From an uncultured Actinomycetes bacterium (lineage in GTDB: Bacteria > Actinomycetota > Actinomycetes > Nanopelagicales > Nanopelagicaceae): a stretch of DNA of 40,429 bases. The stretch lies in the NCBI GenBank assembly GCA_903867285.1, contig CAIPQX010000121.1, positions 1 through 40,429 on the forward strand, given 5' to 3'. How positions within the stretch are numbered: the first letter of the stretch is position 1; each line of letters starts with the position of its first letter. The position numbers and the translations under genes are program-made. The notes under the pieces are model-generated. The model was not told where the DNA came from, ran no database searches, and worked only from the letters and a program-made list of their open reading frames with translations. This document shows positions 18,965-28,937 of the stretch, in pieces.

Positions 18965-19688
18965 CTTCTTTGTGCATCAAATTCTTGCAGGCAATCTTCT
19001 GTTAGCCCTAGGAGTTGCAGTTATCGCTGGTTTAATCTCCTTTTTCTCACCTTGTGTCCTGCCACTCGTTCCTGGGTACCTTGCTTATTCGGCAGGTATG
19101 ACAGATGTGAAGAACAAGGGACGCACCGCGCTTGGCGCCATCCTCTTTGTATCAGGGTTCTCTGTGCTCTTTATTAGTTACGGCGCGCTCTTTGGTTCGC
19201 TCGGCTCCAAGATAACTAGCGGATCGAGATGGCTGCAGATTGTGCTCGGACTTCTTACGATGCTGATGGGGACCGTCTTTCTCTTTAATCAAAAGTTCTA
19301 CCGCTCATTTAAACCAAAGTGGAAATCCACAACTGGATTACTTGGGGCACCACTCCTAGGTTTCCTATTTGGTCTGGGTTGGACTCCATGCATTGGTCCA
19401 ACACTCGGTGCAGTACAAGCGCTCTCCTTCCAAAGTTCTAGCGCGCTACGCGGAGCAATTTTGAGCGTTGGTTACTGCTTTGGAATCGGAGTTCCATTTA
19501 TTGTTGTTGGTTTGTTCTTTGATCAATCGGCAAAGTTACGGCGCTTTATATCAAAGCGTGGCAATCTCTTAACTATCTTTGGCGGAGCGTTCCTGATCAT
19601 TATTGGATTCTTACAGGCAACTGGCTTGTGGGGGCAGATTATCAACTCACTACGCGCTTCGATCTCTAGTTTTGTACCGGTGGTCTGA
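18948..19688 (+). CDS. ccdA: Cytochrome c biogenesis protein CcdA
   Basis: [22 protein letters not shown] and [14 protein letters not shown]; multiple TM segments. Start could be 18957. Confidence 0.93.
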   Translation: MPLMHNFFVHQILAGNLLLALGVAVIAGLISFFSPCVLPLVPGYLAYSAGMTDVKNKGRTALGAILFVSGFSVLFISYGALFGSLGSKITSGSRWLQIVLGLLTMLMGTVFLFNQKFYRSFKPKWKSTTGLLGAPLLGFLFGLGWTPCIGPTLGAVQALSFQSSSALRGAILSVGYCFGIGVPFIVVGLFFDQSAKLRRFISKRGNLLTIFGGAFLIIIGFLQATGLWGQIINSLRASISSFVPVV

Positions 19689-21175
19689 TGCTGAGCAACG
19701 AGAGCCAGGTTCCCAATATCGGGGTAGTAGGTATGTTGCGCTGGGCTTGGCGCCAATTGACGAGCATGCGTACCGCACTTATTTTGCTGATGCTCTTGGG
19801 TGTGGCTGCAATTCCAGGTTCACTCTTTCCACAACGCAGCCAGAACCCGCAGAAAGTTGACTCTTACTTCACAACTGATCCCACTCTAGCCAAATGGATG
19901 GATCGCCTTCACCTTTTTAATGTTTATGCATCTCCCTGGTTTAGCGCAATTTATCTCTTGTTATTTATTTCGCTCATTGGGTGTGTCCTACCGCGTACCT
20001 TTCATCATCTACGCGCGATCGCAAAGAAACCACCACTGACCCCGCGAAATTTGGATCGCATGGAGGGTTATCGAATTGTTTCAACGGATCATGAGCGGGC
20101 TCTAGATTTTTCACAGAAATGGCTCAAACGCCATCGCTTCCGAATTCGCGTTGAAGGTAATTCAATATCTGCCGAAAAGGGCTATAGCCGCGAAACTGGA
20201 AATCTCTTATTCCACCTTTCATTGATCTTGATTCTCGTAGGAGTCGCCCTGGGTGGACTCTTAGGAATGAAGGGTGAAGCTATTTTGAATGTGGGCGATC
20301 GATTCATTAATACTCCCACGTCATACGACAATATAAGTTACGGAAAGTTTCAGGGACAAGGATCACTAGTTCCTTTCTCCCTAACTGTTAAGAATTTTGT
20401 CGCTTCCTATGTCCCAACCACCGGTCAACCGAGCAACTATGTTCTTACGACTGATATCTCCTTCCCGATCGGCTCTACCTCTAAAGAGGTAATTATCAAG
20501 GTCAATAAGCCATGGACGTCAGGAAGCACCAAGGTTTATCTGCAGGCAAATGGCTACTCACCCGTGGTTACAGTCCGCGATAAATCGGGTCACATCACCT
20601 TCCAAGGTGCCGTGATATTTCTTCCACAAGATGCGAACCTAAGTTCTTTAGGAGCTATCAAGATTCCCGATATGACACCACAAATCGGCTTCATTGCATC
20701 TTTCATACCGACCGCGACCAGTAGCGCAGCGCGCGGAATCTTCTCGACCTATCCCGAGGTCCTTGATCCTCGCCTCGTTTTATCTGCCTGGAAGGGTAAC
20801 TTGGGGCTAGATAGTGGAACTCCACAATCTGTTTACTCTCTTAATACCTCGAATATGACAAAGATTGGTCTCAAAGCTCTCACACTCGGAAGCACCTATG
20901 ATTTTGGCGCAGGAACTATCACCTTCGATGGCTGGAAGGCTTGGGTCAATCTGCAGATTGTTGATGATCCTGGAAAGATGTACGCACTCTACGGTGCGAT
21001 CTTTGCGATCTTAGGGTTACTGATCTCACTCTTTACACGCCAGCGCCGAATTTGGATAAAGGTTGGCGATGATGTTGAAATAGCGGGTCTGGCAAAGAAC
21101 GGCATTCCGGGACTTGAAGAAGAACTCAAAGCGCTAGCGCGGGCGCTTGAAGAAGTTAGAGGAGATATTAAGTGA
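19688..21175 (+). CDS. resB: Cytochrome c biogenesis protein ResB
   Basis: LRWAWRQLTSMRTALILLMLLGVAAIPGSLFPQR, LFHLSLILILVGVALGGL; position between ccdA and ccsB. Confidence 0.93.
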   Translation: MLSNESQVPNIGVVGMLRWAWRQLTSMRTALILLMLLGVAAIPGSLFPQRSQNPQKVDSYFTTDPTLAKWMDRLHLFNVYASPWFSAIYLLLFISLIGCVLPRTFHHLRAIAKKPPLTPRNLDRMEGYRIVSTDHERALDFSQKWLKRHRFRIRVEGNSISAEKGYSRETGNLLFHLSLILILVGVALGGLLGMKGEAILNVGDRFINTPTSYDNISYGKFQGQGSLVPFSLTVKNFVASYVPTTGQPSNYVLTTDISFPIGSTSKEVIIKVNKPWTSGSTKVYLQANGYSPVVTVRDKSGHITFQGAVIFLPQDANLSSLGAIKIPDMTPQIGFIASFIPTATSSAARGIFSTYPEVLDPRLVLSAWKGNLGLDSGTPQSVYSLNTSNMTKIGLKALTLGSTYDFGAGTITFDGWKAWVNLQIVDDPGKMYALYGAIFAILGLLISLFTRQRRIWIKVGDDVEIAGLAKNGIPGLEEELKALARALEEVRGDIK

Positions 21176-22068
21176 CGTCGACCAACCTTGCATATTTTTC
21201 GAATGGTGCGATTTATGCTTGTTTGGCAATCTTCACGATTGCATTTCTTTCTCACGCCGTGGAAGTCTCTTGGTCGGTCCGCAATGTAGAAGGACACGAT
21301 CGAACCGAGTTTGACTTCGAGAAGACCGCTCGCGCCGGTCGCATCGGCACCGCAATGATGATCCTTGGCTTCGCTGTATTGAGCGTCGCGGTTGTGACAC
21401 GAGGGCTATCGGCCCATCGCGTGCCCTGGGGCAATATGTATGAATTCTCGATTACCGGCGCCTTGATGTTAACCGCCGCTTACTTATTTGCCTTTGCAAA
21501 ATATAGGGTGCGCTGGCTCGGACTTCCCGTTTCAATCTCAGTGCTGCTCACTCTGGGAACAGCCATCACCGTGCTCTATCGCCCGAGCGCGCCATTGGTT
21601 CCAGCTCTGAAATCGCCCTGGCTTGCGATTCACGTATTAGCAGCAATTATTTCTGGTGGCGTCTTCCTCGTTGCTAATCTCGTCGCGGCAACTTTTCTTA
21701 TTATGGAACGCTACGAACTGAAAGGCGCGCGCCCGCAGTGGGCTAACAAAATCCCATCGCTCGATAATTTGGATCAACTTTCTTATCGCTTGATCGCCTT
21801 CGTCTTTCCACTCTGGACCTTTGCAGTTATCGCAGGAGCTATCTGGGCAGAATCTGCATGGGGTAAGTACTGGAGTTGGGATCCAAAGGAGACCTGGGCT
21901 TTCATTACCTGGGTGGCGTATGCCGCATATTTACATGCCCGTGTCACGGTTGGTTGGCGCGGCCGTCGTGCCGCTTGGCTCTGTATCTTCGCGGGCTCGA
22001 CATTTCTCTTTAATTACATCTGGGTAAATATTTGGGGAACAGGCTTGCACACTTACTCAGGCCTATAA
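21172..22068 (+). CDS. ccsB: Cytochrome c biogenesis protein CcsB/CcsA
   Basis: WGNMYEFSITGA, WGKYWSWDPKETWAFITWVAYAAYLHAR; 4-nt overlap with resB (GTGA). Confidence 0.94.
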   Translation: MTSTNLAYFSNGAIYACLAIFTIAFLSHAVEVSWSVRNVEGHDRTEFDFEKTARAGRIGTAMMILGFAVLSVAVVTRGLSAHRVPWGNMYEFSITGALMLTAAYLFAFAKYRVRWLGLPVSISVLLTLGTAITVLYRPSAPLVPALKSPWLAIHVLAAIISGGVFLVANLVAATFLIMERYELKGARPQWANKIPSLDNLDQLSYRLIAFVFPLWTFAVIAGAIWAESAWGKYWSWDPKETWAFITWVAYAAYLHARVTVGWRGRRAAWLCIFAGSTFLFNYIWVNIWGTGLHTYSGL

Positions 22069-22071
22069 GAT

Positions 22072-22326
22072 TTAAAGCTGCTTTAGAAATTCAGGGTTGT
22101 CATCAGGCGGAATCATCCGGACTGCGCGACGACGAGGCAGCGCCACGCTCTTTGTGCGCCCAATTAAGAGCCAAGCTATTGCTCCCAGTGAGCCAAAGAA
22201 TATGACAATGAGTAACCAAGCCCACTTAGGGAGGTTACGGACGCGATCTTGATCGGTACGGGCGCAATCAAAGAGCCCAAAGAGCCAGACCGCTAGGCCA
22301 CCAACAACAATCAGAGCATCAAGCAT
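22072..22326 (-). CDS. PLDc_N (phospholipase D-nuclease N-terminal) domain small membrane protein
   Basis: LFDCARTDQDRVRNLPKWAWLLIVIFFGSLGAIAWLLIGR. Confidence 0.88.
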   Translation of the reverse strand: MLDALIVVGGLAVWLFGLFDCARTDQDRVRNLPKWAWLLIVIFFGSLGAIAWLLIGRTKSVALPRRRAVRMIPPDDNPEFLKQL

Positions 22327-22332
22327 GAGATT

Positions 22333-22338
22333 AGTTTA
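22333..22338 (-). promoter_or_regulatory. Candidate leaderless -10 (TAAACT) for PLDc_N gene
   Basis: Minus strand TAAACT-AATCTC-ATG; 6 nt spacing, in a 16-nt gap after menA. Confidence 0.55.
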
Positions 22339-22342
22339 CTCG

Positions 22343-23212
22343 TTAAATGAATAGCGCGAGCGCGAGCGCTGTTGATAAGAATAATTGCAACTTCCCAACC
22401 TGGCCTAGCATGGGAATCAATTGAGCTCCCGCTGCTCCAGCCCTGATTCCTCTAACAATTTTCCCAGTTATCGGAAGAAAGAGAAGCGTAATGAGCGTCC
22501 ACGGTGTAATGAGCGCTGCTAAGGCTGCGGCAAGATGTGCCGCTAGGAGAAGAGCAATAAACATGGTGCGCGCCCGTTTGTCACCAAGGCGAACGGCAAC
22601 TGTCTTCTTTCCAACCAGCGAATCCTTTGGCAGGTCTCTTAGATTGTTAATTGCAAGGAGTGAGCAAGAGAGTGCTCCCACTGGGACTGATACCAAGATG
22701 CTCTGCCATGAGATGTGATGGGATTGCACGACATAACTACCAACGGTTGCGACCAGACCGAAGAAGAGAAATACTGATATTTCACCTAACCCGGAGTAGC
22801 CATAAGGGCGCTTACCGCCGGTGTAATTCCAGGCGGCCAGAATGCTGATGAGTCCTACCAGGACGAGCCACCACGAGACGCGGATTGCCAAAATAGCTCC
22901 CAGCGCCGCAGCCAGCGCAAAGCAGATGAAGGCCGCTTGTTTTACCGCACGAGCAGACGCTAGTCCGCTCGCAACAAGGCGTACCGGCCCAACTCGATTG
23001 TTGTCGGTTCCGCGAATTCCATCGCTGTAATCGTTGGAATAATTAACGGCAATCTGCAGAAGCAAGCTCACCAGTAAAGCCAAGATCGCATTGAGAAAGT
23101 TGATTGAATGATGGTCTCGCCTGATGAGCGCCGTGCCGACTAATACTGGCGAGATTGCTGCTGGAAGAGTCCGCGGGCGGGCGCCGGCTACCCAGATATT
23201 TCTTTCACTCAT
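22343..23212 (-). CDS. menA: 1,4-dihydroxy-2-naphthoate polyprenyltransferase
   Basis: ARPRTLPAAISPVLVGTA, NYSNDYSDGIRGTDNNRVGPVRLVASG, NNLRDLPKDSLVGKKTVAVRLG. Confidence 0.95.
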   Translation of the reverse strand: MSERNIWVAGARPRTLPAAISPVLVGTALIRRDHHSINFLNAILALLVSLLLQIAVNYSNDYSDGIRGTDNNRVGPVRLVASGLASARAVKQAAFICFALAAALGAILAIRVSWWLVLVGLISILAAWNYTGGKRPYGYSGLGEISVFLFFGLVATVGSYVVQSHHISWQSILVSVPVGALSCSLLAINNLRDLPKDSLVGKKTVAVRLGDKRARTMFIALLLAAHLAAALAALITPWTLITLLFLPITGKIVRGIRAGAAGAQLIPMLGQVGKLQLFLSTALALALFI

Positions 23213-24264
23213 GGTCGAATCATCTCAAACTTTTTGGATAACGCCAGGCGATCTGGTTTCCCAATCGCGGTCAAGGGCAATTGGATATTTTGTAGGAATA
23301 ATTTAGGAACGGCGTGGTTTCCAAAATTTTCGCGCAGAGATTGAGATATCTCATCTCTATCAAACGCGCCAGAAGCTGCCAAACAGAGTTGCTGGCCCCA
23401 TTCCTGATGAGGGATGGCACAACTCATAAAAGTATTTTGATGGGCCTTATTGAGAAAGCTATCGATGGCGCTTAATGAGATTTTTTCGCCGCCGGAGATA
23501 ATCAAATCATCGATCCGACCCAAGATGGTCACGGTGCCATTTTCAAAGTAACCAGCATCATTGGTCATGAACCAGCCGTCGCTATCTGCGAGAGGAGCGT
23601 TCGATCCCAAATATTCACGCGCTTGCGTAGGGCCACGTAGCGCAATCCGATCTTCTGCACGGATCTCAACTTCGACTCCATCGAGAAGTTGTCCGTTATA
23701 GATGCACCCGCCGCTCATCTCCGACATCCCATAGGTGGTTACAACGCCAATGCCAGATTCTTTAGCGCGGCGAAGTAGTTCTGGATCTATCGCAGCGCCA
23801 CCCACGAGAACGGCCTGCGCATTCTGCAGGCTATGTAAAAGATCCCCTTCTTCATTGAGCGCACGAAAGAGTTGAGTGGGGACAATCGAGGTGTAATCGA
23901 AGTTCTTCTCAGCTATCTGTGTGCCGAGTTCGATCGCTCGCACGAGAACATTGACGCCTGCGATGTGGCTAGTTGGAAGCAGCAGCGACCAGCACTGGCC
24001 CGGTACTGCTCCGAGAAATTGGTGGGATGCCGCAGCGCTAGCCCGGATAGCCGTGGCGGTTAAAGCCACCTCTTTGGGATTACCAGTGGAGCCACTGGTC
24101 GGAATTACGACCGCCACCTCGGCATGAACGGAGGTAAATCGTGAGGGAGCAAAGGCGAGTGCTGGGCCAGCACCCTGCAGCGCAGAGTGCAGAGCCTCTT
24201 GGATGCGGGGGATTGACCACGTTGAGGGAACTTCTAGCAGTTCACGCGGTGACGTATTTACCAT
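23209..24264 (-). CDS. menE: o-succinylbenzoate-CoA ligase (AMP-binding)
   Basis: [46 protein letters not shown]; overlaps menA start. Confidence 0.9.
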   Translation of the reverse strand: MVNTSPRELLEVPSTWSIPRIQEALHSALQGAGPALAFAPSRFTSVHAEVAVVIPTSGSTGNPKEVALTATAIRASAAASHQFLGAVPGQCWSLLLPTSHIAGVNVLVRAIELGTQIAEKNFDYTSIVPTQLFRALNEEGDLLHSLQNAQAVLVGGAAIDPELLRRAKESGIGVVTTYGMSEMSGGCIYNGQLLDGVEVEIRAEDRIALRGPTQAREYLGSNAPLADSDGWFMTNDAGYFENGTVTILGRIDDLIISGGEKISLSAIDSFLNKAHQNTFMSCAIPHQEWGQQLCLAASGAFDRDEISQSLRENFGNHAVPKLFLQNIQLPLTAIGKPDRLALSKKFEMIRP

Positions 24265-24280
24265 AGCCCCCGTAGGCTAT
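24263..24280. promoter_or_regulatory. Candidate bidirectional promoter core between menE and menB
   Basis: ATAGCC-CCCGTA-GGCTAT: TAGGCT (+, 24273-24278) overlaps TAGCCT (-, 24279-24274). Confidence 0.45.
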
Positions 24281-24334
24281 CGGCTTGGAACGAAATACCG
24301 GAAGTGGATTTCCGACGCTGCAAAAGGAGCAAGA

Positions 24335-25213
24335 GTGAGTAAGCCGTTTAAGCGTGAACCGGGCAGTCGTGTTATCCCTAGTTGGCAGATCGGCGCGGGT
24401 GGTGAGAAATTCACCGACATTATTTATGAAGTTGGCGATGGCATGGCAAAGATCACCATCAACCGTCCACAGGTCAGAAATGCCTTTCGTCCAGAGACCC
24501 TCATCGAATTGCAAGAAGCCTTTTCATTTGCTCGCGATGATGAATCAGTTGGAGTCATTATCTTTACCGGCGCGGGTACTGACGCATTTTGTTCAGGTGG
24601 CGATATCAACGTGCGCGGCGATGATGGATATATCGGTAGCGATGCACTCGGCAAGAAGGGGATCGGACGACTCAATGTTCTCGATCTCCAAATTCAGATT
24701 CGTAGGTTACCTAAGCCCGTTGTAGCCATGGTCGCCGGTTGGGCGGTTGGAGGCGGACATGTTCTGCACGTCGTCTGTGACATAACTATTGCTGCTGATA
24801 ATGCGAAGTTTGGTCAGACCGGGCCGATGGTTGGCTCATTTGATGGTGGATATGGAGCTGGGTTGCTCGCTGCACATATCGGACAGAAGAAGGCGCGCGA
24901 GATCTGGTTTATGTGCCGTCAATATGACGCCAACGAAGCGTTGGAGATGGGGCTCGTCAATACTGTTGTACCAGTTGCTGAGTTGGAAGCCGAAACAGTT
25001 TCCTGGTGCCGCGAAATGCTGCGCCACTCACCCATGGCACTTCGTCTCTTGAAGGCCGGACTCAATGCCGCCGATGATGGGTTAGCTGGAGTTCAACAAC
25101 TCGCGGGTGATGCCACGCTGCTCTTCTATTTGACGGAAGAAGGTCAGGAAGGTCGCGATGCTTATAAAGAGAAGCGCGATCCCGACTTTACTAAGTTCCC
25201 ACGCCGCCCATAA
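24335..25213 (+). CDS. menB: 1,4-dihydroxy-2-naphthoyl-CoA synthase
   Basis: [50 protein letters not shown] preceded by AAAGGAG. The 24203 ORF start overlaps menE and the promoter. Confidence 0.96.
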   Translation: MSKPFKREPGSRVIPSWQIGAGGEKFTDIIYEVGDGMAKITINRPQVRNAFRPETLIELQEAFSFARDDESVGVIIFTGAGTDAFCSGGDINVRGDDGYIGSDALGKKGIGRLNVLDLQIQIRRLPKPVVAMVAGWAVGGGHVLHVVCDITIAADNAKFGQTGPMVGSFDGGYGAGLLAAHIGQKKAREIWFMCRQYDANEALEMGLVNTVVPVAELEAETVSWCREMLRHSPMALRLLKAGLNAADDGLAGVQQLAGDATLLFYLTEEGQEGRDAYKEKRDPDFTKFPRRP

Positions 25214-25215
25214 AA

Positions 25216-26175
25216 ATGCTGGAAAAGTATTGTCCGGAGTTATCGATTCTCCAGATTCCGCTGCGCAATAAATTTCGTGGAATTACCATCCGTGAAGTTG
25301 CCATATTTCGGGGATCTGCGGGATGGTCTGAGTTCAGTCCCTTTCTAGAATATGGTGATGAAGAGGCCGCGATCTGGATGGCAGCTGCACTAGAAGCCGC
25401 TCATCAACCTTGGCCCGAGCTCTATCGCGATCGCATTGCAATTAATGCGACGTTACCTATCGTAGAACCCAGTCAGGTGCGCGAAATTCTCGATCGCTTC
25501 CCGGGAAGCACAACCGTCAAGATAAAGGTCGATGATTTTGAAAAGGGCTCTTTGGTCGTTGATGAAGTTCTCGAAATCAATCCCGAGATGAAGATTCGGT
25601 TAGATGTAAATGGAGGATGGGATGCAGAATTAGCAATCAGCAATCTCTTGGAGTATCACCTGCGCTTTGGAAGCGTCTTTGAGTATGTTGAACAACCCTG
25701 CAAGACCTTGCCTGAATTAGCGATAGTTAAACCAGAAGTTCCAATTCGGATCGCCGCAGATGAATCGATACGAAAGAATCTCGGCGCTGATTTCCAGAAT
25801 CTCTCCCTCTTTGCCGATATTGCTATTCTCAAGTGGCAACCGGTGGGCGGTTTTGCTGCTGCCCATAAGCTCGCTGGTGAAATTGGTTTACCTGTGGTTA
25901 TCTCCAGTGCACTAGAAACTGGGATTGGCATCTCACATGGCTTGGCGTTGGCGGCCTCGTTTAGCGAGAGCTCACTTGCTTGCGGCCTGGGAACAGTCGC
26001 GCTCTTGGAAGGAGATATTTGCTCTCCAGCGACCTTAGTTGAAGATGGCTATATCGAAGTAAAGCACCGTGAGCCTGCTCACTTTGAGAGGTATCTTGCC
26101 GTCCCAGATAGAGCTGATTATTGGAAGCAACGTATTCTTAGAGTCTTACAATTAATTGAAAGGCGGAGCGCATGA
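25216..26175 (+). CDS. menC: o-succinylbenzoate synthase
   Basis: Enolase-superfamily: VKIKVDDF, RLDVNGGWD, YVEQPCKTL, AADESI, LKWQPVGGFAAA; within men cluster. Confidence 0.93.
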   Translation: MLEKYCPELSILQIPLRNKFRGITIREVAIFRGSAGWSEFSPFLEYGDEEAAIWMAAALEAAHQPWPELYRDRIAINATLPIVEPSQVREILDRFPGSTTVKIKVDDFEKGSLVVDEVLEINPEMKIRLDVNGGWDAELAISNLLEYHLRFGSVFEYVEQPCKTLPELAIVKPEVPIRIAADESIRKNLGADFQNLSLFADIAILKWQPVGGFAAAHKLAGEIGLPVVISSALETGIGISHGLALAASFSESSLACGLGTVALLEGDICSPATLVEDGYIEVKHREPAHFERYLAVPDRADYWKQRILRVLQLIERRSA

Positions 26176-27737
26176 ATTCAACATCATTAGCGCGCGATAT
26201 TGTCCGCCAATTAATTGAGAATGGCGTATCGGATTTCGTTCTCTCTCCCGGTTCGCGGAACGCTCCTCTTTCAATTGCGTTACATGAAGCAGAACTCGCT
26301 GGATTCATTAATCTCTATGTTCGTATCGATGAGCGTGGTGCTGCGTTCTTCGCTCTGGGATTAAGCAAGGCATCAGATAACTATGTCGCCGTTATCTGCA
26401 CCAGCGGAACAGCTGCAGCTAATTTTCATCCTGCGACCTTAGAGGCATACCACTCTGCAAATAAGTTATTGGTTATAACTGCGGACCGACCAGCACATCT
26501 GCGGCGCACCGGAGCAAGTCAAACAACTTTACAGGTTGGATTGCTAGAGCCAGTTTCGACGATTGATATCTCCTCCTCGATTCGCATCGCAAATTCATTG
26601 ACATCAGGACCGGTTCACTTGAATATTCAATTTGATGAGCCGCTCCTCTCTGATGATGGCACCGATTGGTTAGCGGGTTTAAAGCCGCACGCCAAGGAAA
26701 ATCCAGCGGAAGAACCAAACGAGCTCTTCAATCCAAAGAGCCGTGGAGTTGTGGTGGTAGGACATGATCGCGCAGGCCTCGATGCAGGTGCACTATCAAG
26801 GTACGCCGCGGCGCTGGGATGGCCGATTATCGCGGAAGATCCTCTTTCCTTCCCTTCAAGCATTTCGCACGCTGCGCTCTTCTTGAGCGATTCAATTATT
26901 CGCGCAGCGCTAAAGCCCGATGAAATTATCGTCGTTGGTCGCCCTACTCTCTCGCGGAGCATCGCAGCTTTGATCAAAGAGTGCGACAACGTGGTCATCA
27001 TCGATCCCAGGGCGATGACGGTGGATACCGAACGCAGCGCATCCAATATCTTTTCCACCATCCCTACTGGCGCGACCACCCTCGACCCACGGTGGTTGAA
27101 ACTCTGGCGTGACTGCGCCAAAACGGCAGCGAACTCGCTCCATCTGGACTGGTCCGAGCAATCTGTAGTTTCTGCGATTGCGGCAAATATTCCTGAAGGG
27201 GCCGCCCTCTTCGTGGGCAGCAGCCGTCCGGTGCGCGACATTGAAGCCTTCGCTAAACCGCGTTCTGGCATTCATACCTTCGCGAATCGGGGTTTGGCGG
27301 GGATAGATGGCAATATCTCCTGCGCATTTGGCATCGCGGAAAAGTATGAACGCTCGTATGCAATTATGGGTGATATCACCTTTCTGCACGATATATCTGC
27401 ACTTGTAAATCCCAGCGAAGCCAATTTGACCATATTTGTTATTGATAACAATGGCGGTGGAATATTCAATACCTTGTCGCAAGCCGGCGTGGATGGTTTC
27501 GAGAAGATATTTGGAACTCCGCACAATCTAGATTTAGAGCGAGTAATCCATGGTTTTGGTGGGCAGGTAATCAGAGTCAAAAGTGATTCCGACTTGCTTC
27601 ATGCAGTCATTCATCCAACCCACGGATTGAACTTTGTCGTTGTCGAAGTTCCTGATCGAGTGGTTAACGCAGAACGGTTGAAAGTAATTACTCAGAGTCT
27701 GGTTAATGCGCTACGAATCGGAACCAACTTAGCCTGA
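26172..27737 (+). CDS. menD: 2-succinyl-5-enolpyruvyl-6-hydroxy-3-cyclohexene-1-carboxylate synthase
   Basis: VLSPGSRNAPLSIAL, VICTSGTAAANFHPA, ThDP-binding MGDITFLHDISAL...VIDNNGGGIFN. Confidence 0.96.
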   Translation: MNSTSLARDIVRQLIENGVSDFVLSPGSRNAPLSIALHEAELAGFINLYVRIDERGAAFFALGLSKASDNYVAVICTSGTAAANFHPATLEAYHSANKLLVITADRPAHLRRTGASQTTLQVGLLEPVSTIDISSSIRIANSLTSGPVHLNIQFDEPLLSDDGTDWLAGLKPHAKENPAEEPNELFNPKSRGVVVVGHDRAGLDAGALSRYAAALGWPIIAEDPLSFPSSISHAALFLSDSIIRAALKPDEIIVVGRPTLSRSIAALIKECDNVVIIDPRAMTVDTERSASNIFSTIPTGATTLDPRWLKLWRDCAKTAANSLHLDWSEQSVVSAIAANIPEGAALFVGSSRPVRDIEAFAKPRSGIHTFANRGLAGIDGNISCAFGIAEKYERSYAIMGDITFLHDISALVNPSEANLTIFVIDNNGGGIFNTLSQAGVDGFEKIFGTPHNLDLERVIHGFGGQVIRVKSDSDLLHAVIHPTHGLNFVVVEVPDRVVNAERLKVITQSLVNALRIGTNLA

Positions 27738-28918
27738 CTTTCGGCCAGCTCCTGTTCGGCGCTTGATCCCGCAACAATCCCACAACCGGCAAAAACTCGA
27801 ATCGATTTCCGATCTGGCGCTATCTCTCCACACCGCAGCGCAATGCCCATCTCGCCATCGCCATGTGCGTCGACCCAACCCACGGGTCCTGCATACCTAC
27901 CGCGATTCATCGCTTCAAGTTCGGTAATGAGTTCCATCGCATTATCGGTTGGAGTTCCGCAAACTGCGGCAGAAGGATGTAGGGCCGCGACTAATTTGAA
28001 GATATCTACCTTGCTGGCGGTGTCATTTATAACGCCCGTAACATCGGTGGCCAAGTGCATAACGTTCGGGAGATGAAGTACAAATGGCGCTTCTGGCACA
28101 TTGGTAGATGATGCAAATGGCTCTAGTGCTTCTGCAACCGAACGTACTGCATACTCGTGCTCTTCAAGATCTTTGGAAGACTTTGCCAGTGAACCTGCCA
28201 GTGCAAAATCGCGCTCTTCATCGCCTGTTCTGCGAATGGTCCCAGCCAGGACTCTGGAGGTTACTAGCGATTTGCTCAAGCGGACTAGCAACTCGGGAGT
28301 AGCGCCGATCAAGTTATCAACCAGGAAGAGCCAGGTCGAGGGATATTCAGTCTCTAAAGATTGGATCAATGCAGCGGGATTAATCTCTTTATTGGCGTAA
28401 GCCAAGAGATCGCGCGCCAGAACTACTTTCTCCAGTTCGCCCGACTTAATTCGCGAGACAGACTCTGCAACTGCCTGCAACCACTCATTATCGTTCAGCG
28501 CGCCTTGTTCCCACGTGAGTTCTAGTCCACTCTTTTCAACAATTCGTTTGGAAAGTTCTGGCTGGCCATTTCCAATCCAGGTAATCCAAGATTTGCCATT
28601 TTTCTGAACTACAACAATTTGCGGGATTGTTAGTAACGAGGGTTCATCGTCAGAGAATGCAAAGGAGGCGAAGAGAATGGGGCCGGTGCCGACTCCGTGT
28701 ACATTGTTTTTGATTTCAAGTTGCGAGAGTTCGTTCTGCCACCAGGCAGATGCATCAGCAAATCGTTTCTTCCCGGATACAACGTGTGACTTATATTCAC
28801 CGAATGCGATGAAACCATCGGAACCGCGGATCCAACTAGCGCTCAGCGGCAGATCTGTTGCAATCTCGCTCAGGCGTGGATGATCGCCAAGCAACTCCGT
28901 AGTTATGCGTAAAGCCAT
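27692..28918 (-). CDS. menF: Isochorismate synthase
   Basis: ELEKVVLARDLLAYA, ATPELLVRL, VLAGTIRRTGDEERD, LHPSAAVCGTP, YAGPVGWVDAHGDGEMGIALR, VFAGCGIVAGS. Confidence 0.94.
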   Translation of the reverse strand: MALRITTELLGDHPRLSEIATDLPLSASWIRGSDGFIAFGEYKSHVVSGKKRFADASAWWQNELSQLEIKNNVHGVGTGPILFASFAFSDDEPSLLTIPQIVVVQKNGKSWITWIGNGQPELSKRIVEKSGLELTWEQGALNDNEWLQAVAESVSRIKSGELEKVVLARDLLAYANKEINPAALIQSLETEYPSTWLFLVDNLIGATPELLVRLSKSLVTSRVLAGTIRRTGDEERDFALAGSLAKSSKDLEEHEYAVRSVAEALEPFASSTNVPEAPFVLHLPNVMHLATDVTGVINDTASKVDIFKLVAALHPSAAVCGTPTDNAMELITELEAMNRGRYAGPVGWVDAHGDGEMGIALRCGEIAPDRKSIRVFAGCGIVAGSSAEQELAESQAKLVPIRSALTRL

Positions 28919-28924
28919 GGGGGT

Positions 28925-28930
28925 AAGTTA
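28925..28930 (-). promoter_or_regulatory. Candidate leaderless -10 (TAACTT) for menF
   Basis: Minus strand TAACTT-ACCCCC-ATG; 6 nt spacing. Confidence 0.5.
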
Positions 28931-28937
28931 AGTACCT

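Noticed and set aside
22351-22366. GCGCGAGCGCGAGCGC direct repeat
   Set aside because: Codes for the Ala-Leu repeat (ALALAL) at the MenA C-terminus; ordinary low-complexity TM sequence.
26627-27524. Long minus-strand ORFs (214 and 204 aa) inside menD
   Set aside because: Fully antisense to MenD, low-complexity composition, no RBS or promoter pattern.
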